Translations under genes and position numbers: made by a program | Part shown: in pieces, positions 27,092 to 35,178 of the stretch | Layout of the letters: the number at the start of each line of letters is the position of its first letter | Position numbering within the stretch: the stretch's first letter is position 1 | Notes under the pieces: generated by a model | Seen by the model: only the letters and a program-made list of their open reading frames with translations | What the model was told of the DNA's origin: nothing | Database searches by the model: none | NCBI GenBank assembly: GCA_963715025.1 | Contig: CAVQQQ010000002.1 | Coordinates: 806,001 to 870,000, forward strand | Direction of reading: 5' to 3' | From: DASSJT01 sp963715025 | GTDB taxonomy: Bacteria > Actinomycetota > Actinomycetes > Actinomycetales > Dermatophilaceae | DNA: 64,000 nt

Positions 27092-27865
27092 TCAGCGGAC
27101 CGGTATGCCGTCCTGCCGCAGCGCCGCCTTGACCTCGCCAATGCTGAGCTCGCCGAAGTGGAAGACGCTCGCGGCCAGGACCGCATCGGCACCCGCGCGG
27201 ACCGCCGGCGCGAAGTGAGCCACGGCGCCAGCGCCCCCGCTGGCGATCAGGGGGATGCCCACCTCGTGCCGGACCGCGCGGATGAGCTCGAGGTCGAACC
27301 CGTCCTTGGTGCCGTCGGCGTCGATGGAGTTGAGCAGGATCTCCCCGGCTCCCCGCTCCGCCGCGGTCGCGCACCACTCGAGCGCGTCGATCCCCGTGCC
27401 GGAGCGGCCACCGTGCGTGGTGACCTCGAAACCGGCCAGAGGTGAACCGTCAGGGGCGCGGCGCCGGCGGACATCGGCGGAGAGCACGAGCACCTGGGCT
27501 CCGAATCGCTCGGCGATCTCGGAGATGAGGTCGGGGCGCGCGATGGCCGCCGTGTTGACGCCCACCTTGTCGGCCCCGGAGCGAAGGAGCCGGTCGACGT
27601 CGGCGACCGATCGGACTCCCCCGCCGACGGTCAGTGGGATGAATACCTGCTCGGCGGTTCTCCGCACGACGTCGTAGGTCGTCTCCCGGTTGCCGCTGCT
27701 GGCGGTGACGTCCAGGAAGGTGAGCTCGTCGGCGCCTTGGTCGCCGTACGACTTGGCCAGCTCGACCGGGTCACCGGCATCGCGCAGGTTCTGGAAGTTG
27801 ACCCCCTTGACCACCCGCCCGCCATCGACGTCCAGGCACGGGATCACGCGCACGGCAACGGTCAC
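27092..27865 (-). CDS. hisF: Imidazole glycerol phosphate synthase, cyclase subunit
   Basis: A 257-residue TIM barrel that uses ammonia from HisH to make imidazole glycerol phosphate and AICAR. 'RVIPCLDVDGGRVVKGVNF' carries the catalytic Asp; 'PLTVGGGVRSVADV' and 'PLIASGGAGA' are the two phosphate loops; 'ILLNSIDADGTKDG' is the second catalytic region. GTG at 27865 is preferred over 27874 because a -10 box ends 7 nt before it. Near its end 'GIP' is encoded with the rare ATA codon, creating one GTATGCCG octamer. Confidence 0.95.
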   Translation of the reverse strand: MTVAVRVIPCLDVDGGRVVKGVNFQNLRDAGDPVELAKSYGDQGADELTFLDVTASSGNRETTYDVVRRTAEQVFIPLTVGGGVRSVADVDRLLRSGADKVGVNTAAIARPDLISEIAERFGAQVLVLSADVRRRRAPDGSPLAGFEVTTHGGRSGTGIDALEWCATAAERGAGEILLNSIDADGTKDGFDLELIRAVRHEVGIPLIASGGAGAVAHFAPAVRAGADAVLAASVFHFGELSIGEVKAALRQDGIPVR

Positions 27866-27897
27866 GGCCAGCACGCTACCTGCGTAGGGTGGCGCCC
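27866..27897. promoter_or_regulatory. Back-to-back leaderless promoters (hisF / P-loop kinase)
   Basis: In a 32-bp gap the minus strand has TAGCGT (27873-27878) 7 nt before the hisF GTG, and the plus strand has TAGGGT (27885-27890) 7 nt before the kinase ATG. The two -10 boxes are 6 bp apart, so simultaneous polymerase binding seems impossible. Confidence 0.55.
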
Positions 27898-28452
27898 ATG
27901 CCCGACGGCCACAGCGCGGACACCGTGGCCCGCGTCGCGGCTCTCGCCGCCCGGGCCGCGCCGCGCTGCGGGAAGACCAAGGTCATCGCGGTCGACGGTC
28001 CGAGCGGCTCGGGCAAGACCACCCTCGCCGAACAGCTCGGCGCGGCGCTGCTGGCGCCCGTAGTCCACATGGACGACATCTACCGCGGCTGGGACGGCCT
28101 GGCCGAGTCGGTGCTCTTGGTGACCCGCGACGTGCTGGAGCCGCTCGCCCGAGGCGAGCGGGCGGCATACCGGCGATGGGACTGGCACCGCGACCGCCTG
28201 GGGCCGCAGGTCGAGGTTCCGGCCACCCCCGTCCTTGTCCTGGAGGGCGCCGGCTCGAGCGTGCGGCCGGCTGGCGACTTTGCGGCCATGGTGGTGTGGG
28301 TCGAGGCGGAGGAGTCCACCCGCCGGGAGCGCGGAATCAGCCGAGACCCAGGGTTCGAGCCGCACTGGGACCGCTGGGCCGCGCAGGAGCGCAGCGTGTT
28401 CGACCAGGACCGAACGAGGGCCCGGGCCGATCTCGTCATCGGCAGCGGCTAG
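27898..28452 (+). CDS. P-loop nucleoside/uridine-kinase-like protein
   Basis: A 184-residue single-domain NTPase. Walker A is 'DGPSGSGKTT' (about residues 33-42), followed by 'VVHMDDIYRGWDGL' as in uridine kinase/PRK-type substrate loops, 'VLVLEGAGS' and a lid 'RRERGISRDPG'. The fold fits small-molecule phosphotransferases acting on nucleosides or sugars; the exact substrate is not determined. ATG at 27898 is set by the leaderless promoter. A short gap to the FUSC gene suggests possible cotranscription. Confidence 0.75.
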   Translation: MPDGHSADTVARVAALAARAAPRCGKTKVIAVDGPSGSGKTTLAEQLGAALLAPVVHMDDIYRGWDGLAESVLLVTRDVLEPLARGERAAYRRWDWHRDRLGPQVEVPATPVLVLEGAGSSVRPAGDFAAMVVWVEAEESTRRERGISRDPGFEPHWDRWAAQERSVFDQDRTRARADLVIGSG

Positions 28453-28466
28453 CCCATAATCGGGCC

Positions 28467-29615
28467 ATGGACCCCGGGGCCTGGCGGCGGCGCGGAGCCG
28501 AACTCGGGCCGCGGGCCGTCAAGCGCTCGCGCGCGTCGATGCGCACCCGGCTGTCCCGGCTTCGCGAGCGGGCGTTCTTCATCCTGCAGTGCGGCGTGGC
28601 GGCCGCTCTGGCGTGGTGGGTGGCGCGGTCGTTGCTCGACCACCCGCTGCCCTTCTTCGCACCGGTCACCGCCATCATCTGCCTGGGCTTGTCCTACGGT
28701 CAGCGGCTGCGCCGTGCGTACGAGCTCATGGTGGGCGTCGCCGTGGGTGTGCTCATCGGTGACCTGTTCGTCCACTACTTCGGCACGGGAGTGTGGCAGC
28801 TCGCGCTGGTCGTCACCGTCGCGATGAGCCTCGCGGCCCTGCTCGGCGCGGGATTGCTCCTGACCACCCAGGCGGGCGTGCAGTCCGCCATCGTCACGAC
28901 GCTCGTCCCGGCACCGGGCCAGGCGTTCTCGCGATGGCTCGACGCGGTCACCGGCGGGGTGCTGGCCCTCGCGATCACGATGCTGGCGCCCGCCGCGCCG
29001 GTGCGGCGGCCGCGGCGCCAGGCGGCCCAGGTGGTCGCCGAGATCTCGGGCATCCTGCGCGACACCGCCGCCTCGCTGGTCGAGCGCGATCCGGCCATGG
29101 CCAGCGCCGCCCTGAACCGGGCCAGGGCCTCCGAGGCCAAGCTGGACCGCCTGCGCAGCGCGGCGGCCGAGGGCATGGCGGTCGTGCGGTTCTCCCCACT
29201 GCGCCGCCGGCACCTCCCGGGTGTGCAGGCGATCGACGACCTGCTGGAGCCGCTGGACCGGGCAATCCGCAACCTGCGCGTGCTCGTGCGCCGCGCCGCC
29301 ATCGCCACGTGGCGCGAGGAGTTCGTTCCGACGGCCTACATCGCGCTCCTCACCGCACTGGCCACCACCACCGACGAGATCAGCGCGGAGCTGGGTCAGC
29401 GGCGGCTGCCTACGGAAGCCCGCAAGGGCCTCGTGGTGATCGGTGACCTGAGCGCGGTCATCGACCCGAACGCCAGCCTCTCGAGCGAGGTGATGCGCGC
29501 CCAGGCCAGGTCGATGGTCGTGGATCTGCTCATGCTGACCGGTCTCTCCCACGAGGAGGCCCGCCAGATGGTGCCCGACACGCACTCCGCCGCCGAGGTC
29601 GCCGGCGACGGCTGA
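28467..29615 (+). CDS. FUSC-family (aromatic acid exporter-like) membrane protein
   Basis: A 382-residue protein. The N-terminal half has a basic tail, then about six hydrophobic segments in the pattern of the FUSC/ArAE domain ('LPFFAPVTAIICLGLSYGQR', 'RAYELMVGVAVGVLIGDL', 'WLDAVTGGVLALAITM'). The C-terminal half (about 190-382) is helical and cytoplasmic. Relatives export aromatic acids or are uncharacterised. CATAAT ends 6 nt before the ATG, a possible leaderless start; the gap from the kinase is 14 nt. Confidence 0.75.
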   Translation: MDPGAWRRRGAELGPRAVKRSRASMRTRLSRLRERAFFILQCGVAAALAWWVARSLLDHPLPFFAPVTAIICLGLSYGQRLRRAYELMVGVAVGVLIGDLFVHYFGTGVWQLALVVTVAMSLAALLGAGLLLTTQAGVQSAIVTTLVPAPGQAFSRWLDAVTGGVLALAITMLAPAAPVRRPRRQAAQVVAEISGILRDTAASLVERDPAMASAALNRARASEAKLDRLRSAAAEGMAVVRFSPLRRRHLPGVQAIDDLLEPLDRAIRNLRVLVRRAAIATWREEFVPTAYIALLTALATTTDEISAELGQRRLPTEARKGLVVIGDLSAVIDPNASLSSEVMRAQARSMVVDLLMLTGLSHEEARQMVPDTHSAAEVAGDG

Positions 29616-29629
29616 CAGACTGGGCGGCA

Positions 29630-30269
29630 ATGTCAGCCGAGTCTCCGGGGCTTCGCCTCCCCTCCCCCACGGTGCTCGTGCTGGCCATGGTTGCCGTGGC
29701 CGTGAACCTGCGGATCCTCATGGCGAGCCTGCCGCCTCTCGTCAGGACCATCGGCGCAGACCTCGGCCTCTCCAGCGGCTGGCGCCCACGTACGTCGCCA
29801 AGGGGTGGCGCCGCGCTCCGCGGGGTACCTCCTGTCGGCGTTCACGGCGGGCCAGATGGTGTCCGGCCTCCTCGGGCCCGCCGACGCCGACCGCGTGCCA
29901 GACCTTCGCCGGCTGCTGGTCCCGGTCGCCCTGACGGCGCTGTGCGGCCAGCTCGGCCTGTGGCTGGCTCCGGAGGCGGCGGCCCCCTGGGTGTGGGCCT
30001 GCCTGCTGGGGTTCGGGCAGGGAGCCAGCTTCTCCCTCGGGCTGGTCCTGCTCATCCGGTATGCCGGCACGGCAAGAGCCAGCGCACGCCTGTCCGCGAT
30101 GGCGCTCGGGATCAGCTACGTGCTCGCGTCGGCCGGCCCTGCGGTCACGGGCGCGATCCGCGACGTCTCAGGCGGGTTCGGTGCTGTGTGGCTGTGCCTG
30201 GCGGGGGTGCTGCTGGTTCAGCTCGTCCTCGCCACCCGGCTCCACCCGCGCCGAGAGCCGATCCGCTAG
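29630..30269 (+). pseudogene. Decayed CynX/NimT-type MFS transporter
   Basis: Two frames carry pieces of one transporter. The first (from the ATG at 29630) gives the start and first membrane helix ('VLVLAMVAVAVNLRILMASLPPLVRTIG'-type) for about 50 codons. The second, from about 29805 to 30269, gives the last five or six helices ('GYLLSAFTAGQMVSG', 'LLGFGQGASFSLG', 'GPAVTGAIRDVSGGFGAVW'). Between them, about 29785-29820, fragments like 'LAPTYVAKGW' appear in a third frame. The family is about 400 residues, so helices 2-6 look deleted and at least two frame changes follow. It should be non-functional unless the sequence is in error. Its 3' end overlaps the cyclase remnant. Confidence 0.75.
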
Positions 30270-31639
30270 CGGCGCGGGCCCCTCGGCCGGCTCGGGCCAA
30301 TCCGCCGGGGACGGAGAACCATGCGCCGACGATGAGGAGCCGACCCGGTCGAGGAAGAAGGTCGTCATCAGGCCCTTGCCCTTGACGTCGATGGTGCCGC
30401 GCGGCCGCAGGACGAACGGTGCGACGAGTCCGGCGGCGACTCGTTCGGTGACCTGGATCTCCCCCGGCACGCCGTGGGACTCCATCCGGCTGGCGATGTT
30501 CACCGTGTCCCCCCACAGGTCGTAGATGAACTTGCGGCGGCCGATCACGCCCGCGACGGCCGGCCCGGAGTCGATCCCGATCCGGAGCGTGAGCCAGGGC
30601 TCGCCCGGTCTCCTTCGCGATCGAGGCGAGCACCTCCCGCATCGCGAGTCCCATCCGGGCGACGGCTTCGAGGTGGTCCGGGCGGCGTTCGGGGAGCCCG
30701 CCGGCCACCATGTAGGCGTCGCCGATCGTCTTGATCTTCTCCAAACCCTCTGCGTCCGCGAGCCGGTCGAAGGCCGAGAAGATCCGGTCGAGGAGGGACA
30801 CCAGCTCTTCGGGCGCCATCGACCGCCGAGCGCTCGGTGAAGCCGACCAGGTCGGCGAACAGCACGCTCACCGAGTCGTAGTGCTCCGCGATCACGCCCG
30901 TCCCGGCCTTGAGCCGTTCGGCGATGGGCCCCGGCAGCACGTTGAGCAGGAGCCGCTCGGACCGCTCACGCTCGCTCTCGAGCTCCCGGTGCGCGCGCTC
31001 GAGCGCCTGGTGGGCACGCTGGCGCTGCGCGACGAAGTAGCCGAGCATTACGTAGGCGCTGATCGTGACCCCCGTGAGGTTGAGCACGAAGAAGGTGACC
31101 ACGAACCCCCGAGGAAGGGCGGCCGGCCCTGCCGAGAGCCATGGGTCGAGGAGCGCGAGGGCGACGAGCATCGCCAAGAGGGCTGCCAGCCAGCCGATCG
31201 AGCGCCGGACGCCGAGCAAGGCGAGCGCTGCCAAGGGCGTGAAGATGCCCCACAGGATCATGCCACTCGAGGCGACGAATCCGCCCAGCGATGCCTGCAG
31301 CAACGCCGGGAATACCAGGAAGGCCACGAGCTGCGTGGTGCGGAACACCTCGAAGCGCCGCGTCCTGGCCAGGACGACGAGGCCGACCAGGCTCAGGACC
31401 TGGTACGCGGCCGGAATGGCGGCGGAGAGCGGGTAGCCGTACGCGAAGTAGGTGCTCACCCAGATCACCGAGAGGACCGTGATCAGGAGCGAGGCGAAGA
31501 TCAGCGTGCCCTGGCGCAGCCGCTCGTCGTGCGAGTCAGTCGGCCGCGCACCGACGTCCGCCAGCCGTTCCAGCAGACGTAGGACCAGCCCCCGCACTTC
31601 CTTGGAGGGCTCGTCAGGCGGGAGTTCCGCTGCGGCCAC
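30168..31639 (-). pseudogene. Class III adenylate cyclase with membrane domain, broken by two frameshifts
   Basis: Reading minus strand from the GTG at 31639: a short N-terminus, six membrane helices (about residues 45-190), a coiled helix 'RAHQALERAHRELESERERSERLL', then the cyclase domain 'VSVLFADLVGFTERSA'. Near 30827 the frame changes and continues 'MAPEELVSLLDRIF...EKIKTIGDAYMVAGG'; near 30605 it changes again and continues 'RIGIDSG...FIYDLWGDTVNIASRME'. Catalytic metal Asp residues, the adenine-specifying Lys and Asp and the transition-state Asn/Arg are all retained. Each break looks like one extra G. Very recent decay or sequencing error is likely. A -10 box sits 7 nt before the GTG. 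Confidence 0.8.
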
Positions 31640-31652
31640 GCTGCCGATGGTA
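31640..31652 (-). promoter_or_regulatory. Leaderless -10 promoter of the adenylate cyclase
   Basis: TACCAT (31647-31652, minus strand), 7 nt, then GTG. Confidence 0.4.
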
Positions 31653-31670
31653 TGCCCGCCCCTCCTTGCC

Positions 31671-31750
31671 AACCTCTGCTAGCACGAGTTGGCTGACGGC
31701 GGACAGGTTGCACCCTGACCTTCGCGCAGCAACCCGGGCTAGCAAAGGTT
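31671..31750. repeat. Nested inverted repeats between the cyclase and the PH-domain gene
   Basis: Outer arms AACCTCTGCTAGC (31671-31683) and GCTAGCAAAGGTT (31738-31750) match at 12 of 13 positions; inside them GGTTGC (31706-31711) pairs with GCAACC (31729-31734). This fills most of the 146-bp gap. It could end the hisE-hisG-PH transcript or regulate the cyclase promoter just downstream. Confidence 0.45.
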
Positions 31751-31785
31751 AGGGAAACCGTCCGAAGCCGGGGCGCTCGGCCGGT

Positions 31786-32325
31786 TCAGCCGAGGCCGCC
31801 CGGGCCGTCGGGCCCGCCCGGGCCGTCGGGCCCGGCCGGGCTGGATCCTCCGGCCGGGCCGCCGATCCCGAGCGCCTGGACCAGCGCCGCAAGTCGGCTG
31901 GCCTCCTGCCGCCCCCAGGGGCCGTCGGCCTTCTGGATGGCCATCACCGCGATCGTGTCCGTGTCGTCGAGGTCGAGCGTCACCCACGGGTCGCCGCCAC
32001 TGAACTGGATGCTCACGATCGCATCCCAGGGAACCTCGCGGGTGAGCAGGAGGTTGCGGATGGTCAGGCTGGTGCGGGTCGGAACGGCTCGGATAGTGGC
32101 GTAGCGCCACAGCATCGCCCCGATCGCAGGGCCACAGGCGGCGAAGAACACACGGTCCGCGGCGCGCCATGTGCCGCCCTCGCCCGGGCCGGGCAGCAAA
32201 ACGGCGATCAGTGCGAAGAGCGAGACCGCGACGATGGCTCCGGTCAGGGCGACCATGCGTCCCCGCCGCGGGCGGAACACCGCGAAGGCGTCGCCGGGGC
32301 CTCCAGAGGGCGGCCTGGTGTCCAT
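31786..32325 (-). CDS. PH-domain (bPH-like) membrane protein
   Basis: A 179-residue protein: basic N-terminus, two membrane helices (about 28-45 and 60-75), then a bacterial PH-like beta domain ('TRTSLTIRNLLLTREVPWDAIVSI', 'DPWVTLDLDDTDTIAVMAIQ'). The tail ends in a tandem 'GPDGPG' repeat encoded by a duplicated GC-rich 18-mer near 31797-31840. AGGAG lies 5 nt before the ATG, 11 nt after the hisG stop, so it is cotranscribed with hisE-hisG. No function is assigned to this family. Confidence 0.75.
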   Translation of the reverse strand: MDTRPPSGGPGDAFAVFRPRRGRMVALTGAIVAVSLFALIAVLLPGPGEGGTWRAADRVFFAACGPAIGAMLWRYATIRAVPTRTSLTIRNLLLTREVPWDAIVSIQFSGGDPWVTLDLDDTDTIAVMAIQKADGPWGRQEASRLAALVQALGIGGPAGGSSPAGPDGPGGPDGPGGLG

Positions 32326-32336
32326 GCCGGCTCCTG

Positions 32337-33182
32337 TCAGAGGCGGCACGCGGCGATGTCCGTGACCAGGATCGCCCGGGCGCCCAGCTCGTAGAGCTCG
32401 TCCATGATCGCGTTGGTGCGCGACCGCGGCACCATGGCCCGCACGGCTGCCCACGTCTTGTTCTGGAGGGGCGACACGGTCGGGGACTCCAGACCGGGCG
32501 TGATGGCGCAGGCCCGCTCGACCAGGGACACCGGCACGTCGTAGTCGAGCATGACGTAGTGGCGGGCCGTGATGACCCCGGCGAGCCGCCGTCGCAGCAC
32601 CTCGACCGCGGCCGTCTCCTCGGAGCCCTCCCGCCGGATCAGCACCGCCTCGCTGCGCAGGATGGCGTCGCCGAAGACCTCCAAGCCCTGGCTGCGCAGG
32701 GTGGCGCCCGTCTCGACCACGTCGGCGATGATGTCGGCCACCCCGAGGGTGATCGCAGTCTCCACAGCGCCGTCGAGTCGCACCACCTGTGCCGCCACTC
32801 CGTGGTCGGCGAGGTGCTTCTCCACCAGCCCGGAGTAGCTGGTCGCGACCCGGTGACCTGAGAGGTCGGCGACGCTGGCCACCTCACCCGGCCGTGCGGC
32901 ATACCGGAAGGTCGACCCCCCGAAACCGAGGCTCATGACCTCGATCGCGGCGCTGCCCGAGTCGAGCAGGAGGTCGCGGCCGGTGATGCCGCAGTCGATC
33001 TTTCCCGACCCGACGTAGACGGCTATGTCGCGAGGCCGGAGGTAGAAGAGCTCGACGCTGTTGTCGGCGTCGGAGACGACGAGCTCCTTGGGGTCGCGGC
33101 GGATGCGGTACCCGGCCTCGCGGAGCATCTCGCCGGCGGGCTCGGCGAGGGAGCCCTTGTTGGGGACGGCGATTCGGAGCAT
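32337..33182 (-). CDS. hisG: ATP phosphoribosyltransferase
   Basis: A 281-residue long-form HisG, the first and feedback-controlled step of histidine synthesis. 'LRIAVPNKGSLAEPA' begins the catalytic domain; 'VYVGSGKIDCGITGRDLL' and the PRPP loop 'VETAITLGVADIIADVVETGATLR' follow. The last about 75 residues form the ACT-like histidine-binding domain ('YVMLDYDVPVSLVERACAITPG'). The ATG follows the hisE stop by 18 nt; the ribosome binding site is weak. Confidence 0.96.
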   Translation of the reverse strand: MLRIAVPNKGSLAEPAGEMLREAGYRIRRDPKELVVSDADNSVELFYLRPRDIAVYVGSGKIDCGITGRDLLLDSGSAAIEVMSLGFGGSTFRYAARPGEVASVADLSGHRVATSYSGLVEKHLADHGVAAQVVRLDGAVETAITLGVADIIADVVETGATLRSQGLEVFGDAILRSEAVLIRREGSEETAAVEVLRRRLAGVITARHYVMLDYDVPVSLVERACAITPGLESPTVSPLQNKTWAAVRAMVPRSRTNAIMDELYELGARAILVTDIAACRL

Positions 33183-33200
33183 CAGAGCGGGATCCCGGTG

Positions 33201-33464
33201 TCAGAGGTGGGCGTAGACGTCGTCGAGCGTGATCTCGGAGGCGACCATGAGGACCTGGAGGTGGTACAGCAGCTGGCTGATCTCCTCGGCCGCGCGCGCC
33301 TTGCCCTCGTGCTCGGCGGCCATCCACACCTCAGCCGCCTCCTCCACGATCTTCTTGCCGATCGCGTGGACCCCGGCGTCGAGGGCACTGACGGTTCCCG
33401 AACCCTCGGGCCGGGTCACCGCCTTCTCGGACAGCTCGGCGTAGAGCGCGTCGAACGTCTTCAC
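33201..33464 (-). CDS. hisE: Phosphoribosyl-ATP pyrophosphatase
   Basis: An 87-residue all-helical MazG-like enzyme, the second histidine step. The metal-binding Glu/Asp pattern is in 'KKIVEEAAEVWMAAEHEG' and 'AEEISQLLYHL'. GTG start overlaps the ribH stop by 4 nt, yet a -10 box ends 6 nt before it, so it may be both read through from the rib operon and started independently. Followed by hisG. Confidence 0.94.
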   Translation of the reverse strand: MKTFDALYAELSEKAVTRPEGSGTVSALDAGVHAIGKKIVEEAAEVWMAAEHEGKARAAEEISQLLYHLQVLMVASEITLDDVYAHL

Positions 33465-33946
33465 GTGACAAGGCTACGGGGTGCGAGCGAGCCCAGTGTC
33501 ACCGCTGTGGCCACGGCCGCCATGGCCGCCTCGCGGCCCTTGTCCTCGGTCGAGCCCGGCAGCCCAGCCCGGTCGAGCGCCTGCTCCTCGGTGTCGCACG
33601 TCAGCACGCCGAAACCGATCGGGATCCCAGTGCGAAGGCTCACGTCGGTGAGTCCCTGGGTCACCCCCGAGCAGACGTAGTCGAAGTGAGGGGTGCCCCC
33701 GCGGATGACCACGCCCAGGGCGACGAGGGCGTCGTATGCCGGTGCGAGGCGCACGCACGCCACGCTCAGCTCGACCGTGCCCGGCACCCGCACCAGCCCG
33801 GGGTCGACCACACCAGCCTCCGCCAGGGCGCGCTCGGCCCCCGCGATCAGGCCGTCCATCACCTCGGTGTGCCAGGAGGCCGCGACGACCGCCACACGGA
33901 GCCCGCGTCCGTCGGCGGTCAGCGCAGGCGCTCCGTGGCCGCTCAC
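33461..33946 (-). CDS. ribH: 6,7-dimethyl-8-ribityllumazine synthase
   Basis: A 161-residue enzyme condensing the ribitylaminouracil and dihydroxybutanone phosphate to lumazine. Motifs: 'LRVAVVAASWHTEV', 'VRVPGTVELSVA', 'VALGVVIRGGTPHFDYVC' (catalytic His in 'PHFDYV'), 'GIPIGFGVLTCDTEEQAL' and 'DKGREAAMAAV'. GTG overlaps the ribBA stop by 4 nt. Last gene of the rib operon. Confidence 0.96.
   Translation of the reverse strand: MSGHGAPALTADGRGLRVAVVAASWHTEVMDGLIAGAERALAEAGVVDPGLVRVPGTVELSVACVRLAPAYDALVALGVVIRGGTPHFDYVCSGVTQGLTDVSLRTGIPIGFGVLTCDTEEQALDRAGLPGSTEDKGREAAMAAVATAVTLGSLAPRSLVT
33465..33476 (-). promoter_or_regulatory. Leaderless -10 promoter of hisE inside the ribH end
   Basis: TAGCCT (33471-33476, minus strand), 6 nt, then the hisE GTG; the box lies within the last codons of ribH. 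Confidence 0.4.
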
Positions 33947-35178
33947 GCGGTTGCCCGGTTGCGGATCTCGCCCTGCTCGTCCAGGACGATGGTGTGGCCG
34001 AGCCGGTCGCGCTTGGTGCGCAGGTAGGCCTCGTTCTCGGCCAGGGGCGCCAGGCTCAGGGCGATGACGGACTCGACTTCGATGCCGTTGTCGCGCAGCG
34101 CGGCGACCTTGTCGGGGTTGTTGGTCAGGAGGCGCACCGCAGCGATGCCGTGATCGTGCAGCATGGCTGCTGCCGGCGCATAGTCCCGCGCATCGACGGG
34201 CAGACCGAGCTGGGTCTGGGCGTCGACGGTGTCGACACCCGTGTCCTGCACGGCATACGCCCTCAGCTTGTCCACGAGGCCCACGCCCCGGCCCTCGTGC
34301 CCGCGTAGGTACAGCACCGCTCCCCCGCGTCTGGCGACCTGCTCGAGCGATCGCTGCAGCTGGGGACCGCAGTCGCAGCGCCGAGAGCCGAACACGTCGC
34401 CGGTCAGGCACTCGGAGTGGACCCGCACCAGGGGCGTGTCGCTGCCCAGGCCGACGGGGCTCAGCACCATGAGGTGCTCGTCGCCGGTCACCTCGTCGCG
34501 GTAGCCGGTCACCCGGAAGACGCCATGCGCGGTCGGCAGCCGGGTCTCGGCGAGCCGCCGGACGCGGTCGTACCGCTGGCGATGGGCTCTGAGCTGCTCG
34601 ATCGTGATCACTGGGAGCCCGTGCGCGGCGCCAAGACGGAGCACCTCCGGCAGGCGCATCATCGTGCCGTCGTCGTTGACGAGCTCGCCGATGGCGCCCA
34701 CCGGCGACAGCCCCGCCAGCCGGCAGAGGTCGACCGCCGCCTCGGTGTGCCCGGGGCGGGCCAGAACACCGCCGTCGCGGGCGCGCAGCGGCACGACGTG
34801 CCCGGGGCGGATGAAGTCGGCGGCAACCGAGTCCGGGTCGGCGAGCAGCTGAACCGTGTGGGCCCGGTCTGCCGCGCTGATGCCGGTGGTCACGCCCTCG
34901 CGCGCGTCGACCGTGATCGTGTATGCCGTGCGGAGCGGGTCCTCGCTGTCGGTCACCATCAGCGGCAGCCCCAGCCGGTCGGCCAGCTCGTCTGGCATCG
35001 GGGCGCAGATGTAGCCGGAGGTGTGGCGAATGGTCCAGGCCATCCACTCGCGGGTCAGGGTCTGACCCGCGAGGATGACGTCGCCCTCGTTCTCGCGGTC
35101 CTCATCATCGGTGACCAGGACCGGCAGGCCGGCGCGGAGCGCCTCGAGGGCGTCACCGATGGTCGCGAGCGCGGTCAT
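33943..35178 (-). CDS. ribBA: Bifunctional DHBP synthase / GTP cyclohydrolase II
   Basis: A 411-residue fusion. Residues about 1-205 make dihydroxybutanone phosphate ('VLVTDDEDRENEGDVILAG', 'RPGHVVPLRARDGGVLARPGHTEAAVD'). Residues about 210-405 are GTP cyclohydrolase II with zinc ligands 'CLTGDVFGSRRCDCGPQL', the active-site 'LRGHEGRGVGL' and 'LLTNNPDKV'. Both halves keep their catalytic residues. ATG overlaps the pnuC stop by 4 nt. Confidence 0.96.
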   Translation of the reverse strand: MTALATIGDALEALRAGLPVLVTDDEDRENEGDVILAGQTLTREWMAWTIRHTSGYICAPMPDELADRLGLPLMVTDSEDPLRTAYTITVDAREGVTTGISAADRAHTVQLLADPDSVAADFIRPGHVVPLRARDGGVLARPGHTEAAVDLCRLAGLSPVGAIGELVNDDGTMMRLPEVLRLGAAHGLPVITIEQLRAHRQRYDRVRRLAETRLPTAHGVFRVTGYRDEVTGDEHLMVLSPVGLGSDTPLVRVHSECLTGDVFGSRRCDCGPQLQRSLEQVARRGGAVLYLRGHEGRGVGLVDKLRAYAVQDTGVDTVDAQTQLGLPVDARDYAPAAAMLHDHGIAAVRLLTNNPDKVAALRDNGIEVESVIALSLAPLAENEAYLRTKRDRLGHTIVLDEQGEIRNRATA

